This document shows positions 62,289-64,000 of a DNA stretch of 64,000 nt, piece after piece; position 1 is the stretch's first letter, and every line of letters starts with the position of its first letter. The notes under the pieces are model-generated. The model saw nothing but the letters and a program-made list of their open reading frames with translations, did no database searches and had not been told where the DNA came from. The DNA comes from Apostichopus japonicus (lineage: Eukaryota > Echinodermata > Holothuroidea > Aspidochirotida > Stichopodidae): assembly GCF_037975245.1 (NCBI RefSeq), contig NC_092573.1:25573265-25637264 (forward strand), read 5' to 3'. The translations under genes and the position numbers were made by a program.

Positions 62289-64000
62289 GAGTCATCTACT
62301 GATGACGTAAGTTACGAAAAGCAGAAGCGAATCAATATCATGACAGATTGAGGTAAGAGTGAAGTGTAAATTAAAATGTCACTTAAAGTCATCTGTACAA
62401 AATCATCAAGCCATATCATAACTTGACAAAATTTGTAAATGTTAGTAAGAAGATATGTTCATAAAAGTGATTCTAGTAATACAAATTATAGCAGAAAACG
62501 AGGAGGTTGAAGTTAGACAATTCAACTAATGATCAGTGTTTGATTACCAACTTTCAGTTGCTGTTGTTTTGTTCTGTTTTTTTGCTGTATTTTTTGGTTA
62601 AACCGATGGTACAAACAAGATAGATGTATTATCATTTGACGCCAGAAATTTGTCTAGATGTTTTGTGTGGAAAATTACAAAATCAAACCTCAGGCCTTCT
62701 TGAAGGTTCGATGATGCTACCAAAGATAACATATTGTAGTAACTTGCTGTACAAATGTCCCCTGAAGCTAGAGGATATGTTCGTGTTTAGTATACTCTTT
62801 CAACTTTGAATGATTGATTATCGGGGATGGGTGTGGCCTAGAGATCACTAGAGCCGATTCCAGATGACGGGGATCTTACCACAGGAACCATTACAAGTTT
62901 AGACGGGATTCTGAGGCATTTAATAGACTATATAAATTAGTTGTATAATTACGTCAACACGAAAGGTTGAACTAATAAAATCTCCTTTGCGTGTGTGTGT
63001 TTGTTGGGGTGAGTGGGGGTCTGAATTGGGATTTGTGTAGTGTTACCATCTCCAGGACCCTCCCCCCCCCCATTCCTCACCCTTGGATCCCCGCTTGATC
63101 ACTGACTTTTGCGTAAAGTTTCTCGGTGTGGAAATATCTCGGTTTGGCAAAGTGTCCTCGGGTGGCAATGAAATGAATATTGGAACCATTAAAAAGAAAT
63201 TCCTATATGAAGTTTTGAAGAAATGGTATTGTGAAATCGTCATTACAGGTTTGTTCAAAATATTTCACGTAAAATATTGGTTGAATCCAGTTTCATTTTG
63301 CGTACCCCCCCCCCCCCACCAATGTATGTGCGTTCTACATTATATCCAATCAGTGTGTACTCCACTTCTATACCGGTACAGTATCAGCGACTGCGTGGGG
63401 TTCAAGGGACGTGCATTAATCAGCCGGAGCTGCATTGATCAACAGGACGATTTCTTGGGGAAAGGGGTAGAACACTGACCGCGACCCCCCCCCCCCTTGT
63501 AAAAGAGCTAATAAGGCATATACTTAATTAGTTGATTTGCATAAATATACTAGACAGGCGTGAAAATGTTAATATTTAAACCTTCAACGCATATAGTGAC
63601 TCACGGAAATCTCATAACATCTTATAAGAGATAACGATACCAAAAGCAATTCGAATGTTAATGCTTTGTGATCTTTGTTATGCAGAAACAACATGAATAT
63701 TCATGAAAACCACATTTTTTTATTGCTTCCATTATAAAAAAAAAATAAGGCTGATGGAGTTTTGTATACAATATGATATTGAAGTGCAGTATACGTGTGA
63801 TATCAAAACACTGTGTTACTATGTAGCTTATAACAAGGCCAAATATTGATTTTAATTGTGATCAACGAATAGTTGAAAAAAGACACCAGGAAGTCTATCA
63901 AATGAAAATCAATGCATTGTATAGCATTAATATGGAAACAAAATTCTCACTGTGCGAATCCTGCATAGGCCGGTGTTCAAGTACCGTACTGTATATGTTG

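Larger units (their letters stand above)
49446..64000 (-). repeat. Tandem segmental duplication, copy 2 (runs off the window)
   Basis: Second copy of 10933-27811, same orientation. The sharp left edge lies at TATAATAAACATATTA, 16 bases past the stop codon. The right end is cut by the window. Introns carry small indels relative to copy 1 and lack its SINE, Penelope-like fragment and hAT-like element. Confidence 0.9.

Noticed and set aside
1-64000. CRISPR arrays, operons, rRNA and tRNA genes
   Set aside because: The spliced genes and LTR/hAT elements show eukaryotic DNA. The regular repeats seen are minisatellites and transposon arms, and I saw no convincing tRNA or rRNA gene apart from the tRNA-derived SINE.

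Overview
The window is animal genomic DNA. Genes are interrupted by short exons with GT..AG introns, long AT-rich introns and spacers are full of microsatellites, and there is a dense layer of hAT-like elements, an LTR retrotransposon and a foldback element. The TIR domains carry an ISYQW motif that I associate with invertebrate cytosolic TIR proteins, so I infer an invertebrate, possibly a marine deuterostome such as an echinoderm. The species cannot be fixed from the window.

The only host genes I can support are two tandem, same-orientation (minus strand) copies of one large gene: copy 1 at 10947-22857 and copy 2 at 49462-60765. I could splice each by hand into 17 coding exons whose phases agree throughout, giving intact proteins of 1134 and 1135 residues. 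From N to C terminus these contain a long alpha-helical ARM/HEAT-like region (exons 1-10), a coiled coil (exon 11), a Death domain (exon 12), a TIR domain (exons 13-14), a linker (exon 15), a second TIR domain (exons 16-17), a Pro/Ser tail, a lysine cluster and a C-terminal CaaX box. The layout combines SARM1-like (ARM then TIR) and MyD88-like (Death then TIR) plans, and both TIRs keep the glutamate that is catalytic in NAD-cleaving TIRs. I infer a cytosolic, membrane-anchored innate-immune or NAD-consuming signalling protein. The duplicated block runs from 10933 to at least 27811 (copy 1) and from 49446 to the window end (copy 2), with a period near 38.5 kb.

Layout: 1-10932 has no recognised gene and several transposon pieces (a hAT-like element at 2238-3326 with another nested at 2553-2954; elements or fragments at 6531-8491). 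Copy 1 of the duplicated block follows, with insertions that copy 2 lacks: a SINE near 12.3 kb, a Penelope-like fragment near 18.5 kb and a 1640-bp hAT-like element at 26071-27710. Next is a Gypsy/Ty3-type LTR retrotransposon (27880-41548, 5-bp target duplication CAGAG), dead and lacking its reverse transcriptase. It is split by an 8551-bp foldback element (31673-40223), which is itself invaded by nested hAT-like elements, making a five-level nest. A spacer (41554-49445) holds no recognised gene except one candidate orphan first exon at 48733. Copy 2 then runs to the window end.

Between the two gene copies, amino-acid replacements pile up in the helical N-terminal half, while the Death and first TIR exons are almost unchanged, as expected of a diversifying sensor linked to a fixed signalling output. 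All exon models, counts and boundaries were made by eye without alignment software.
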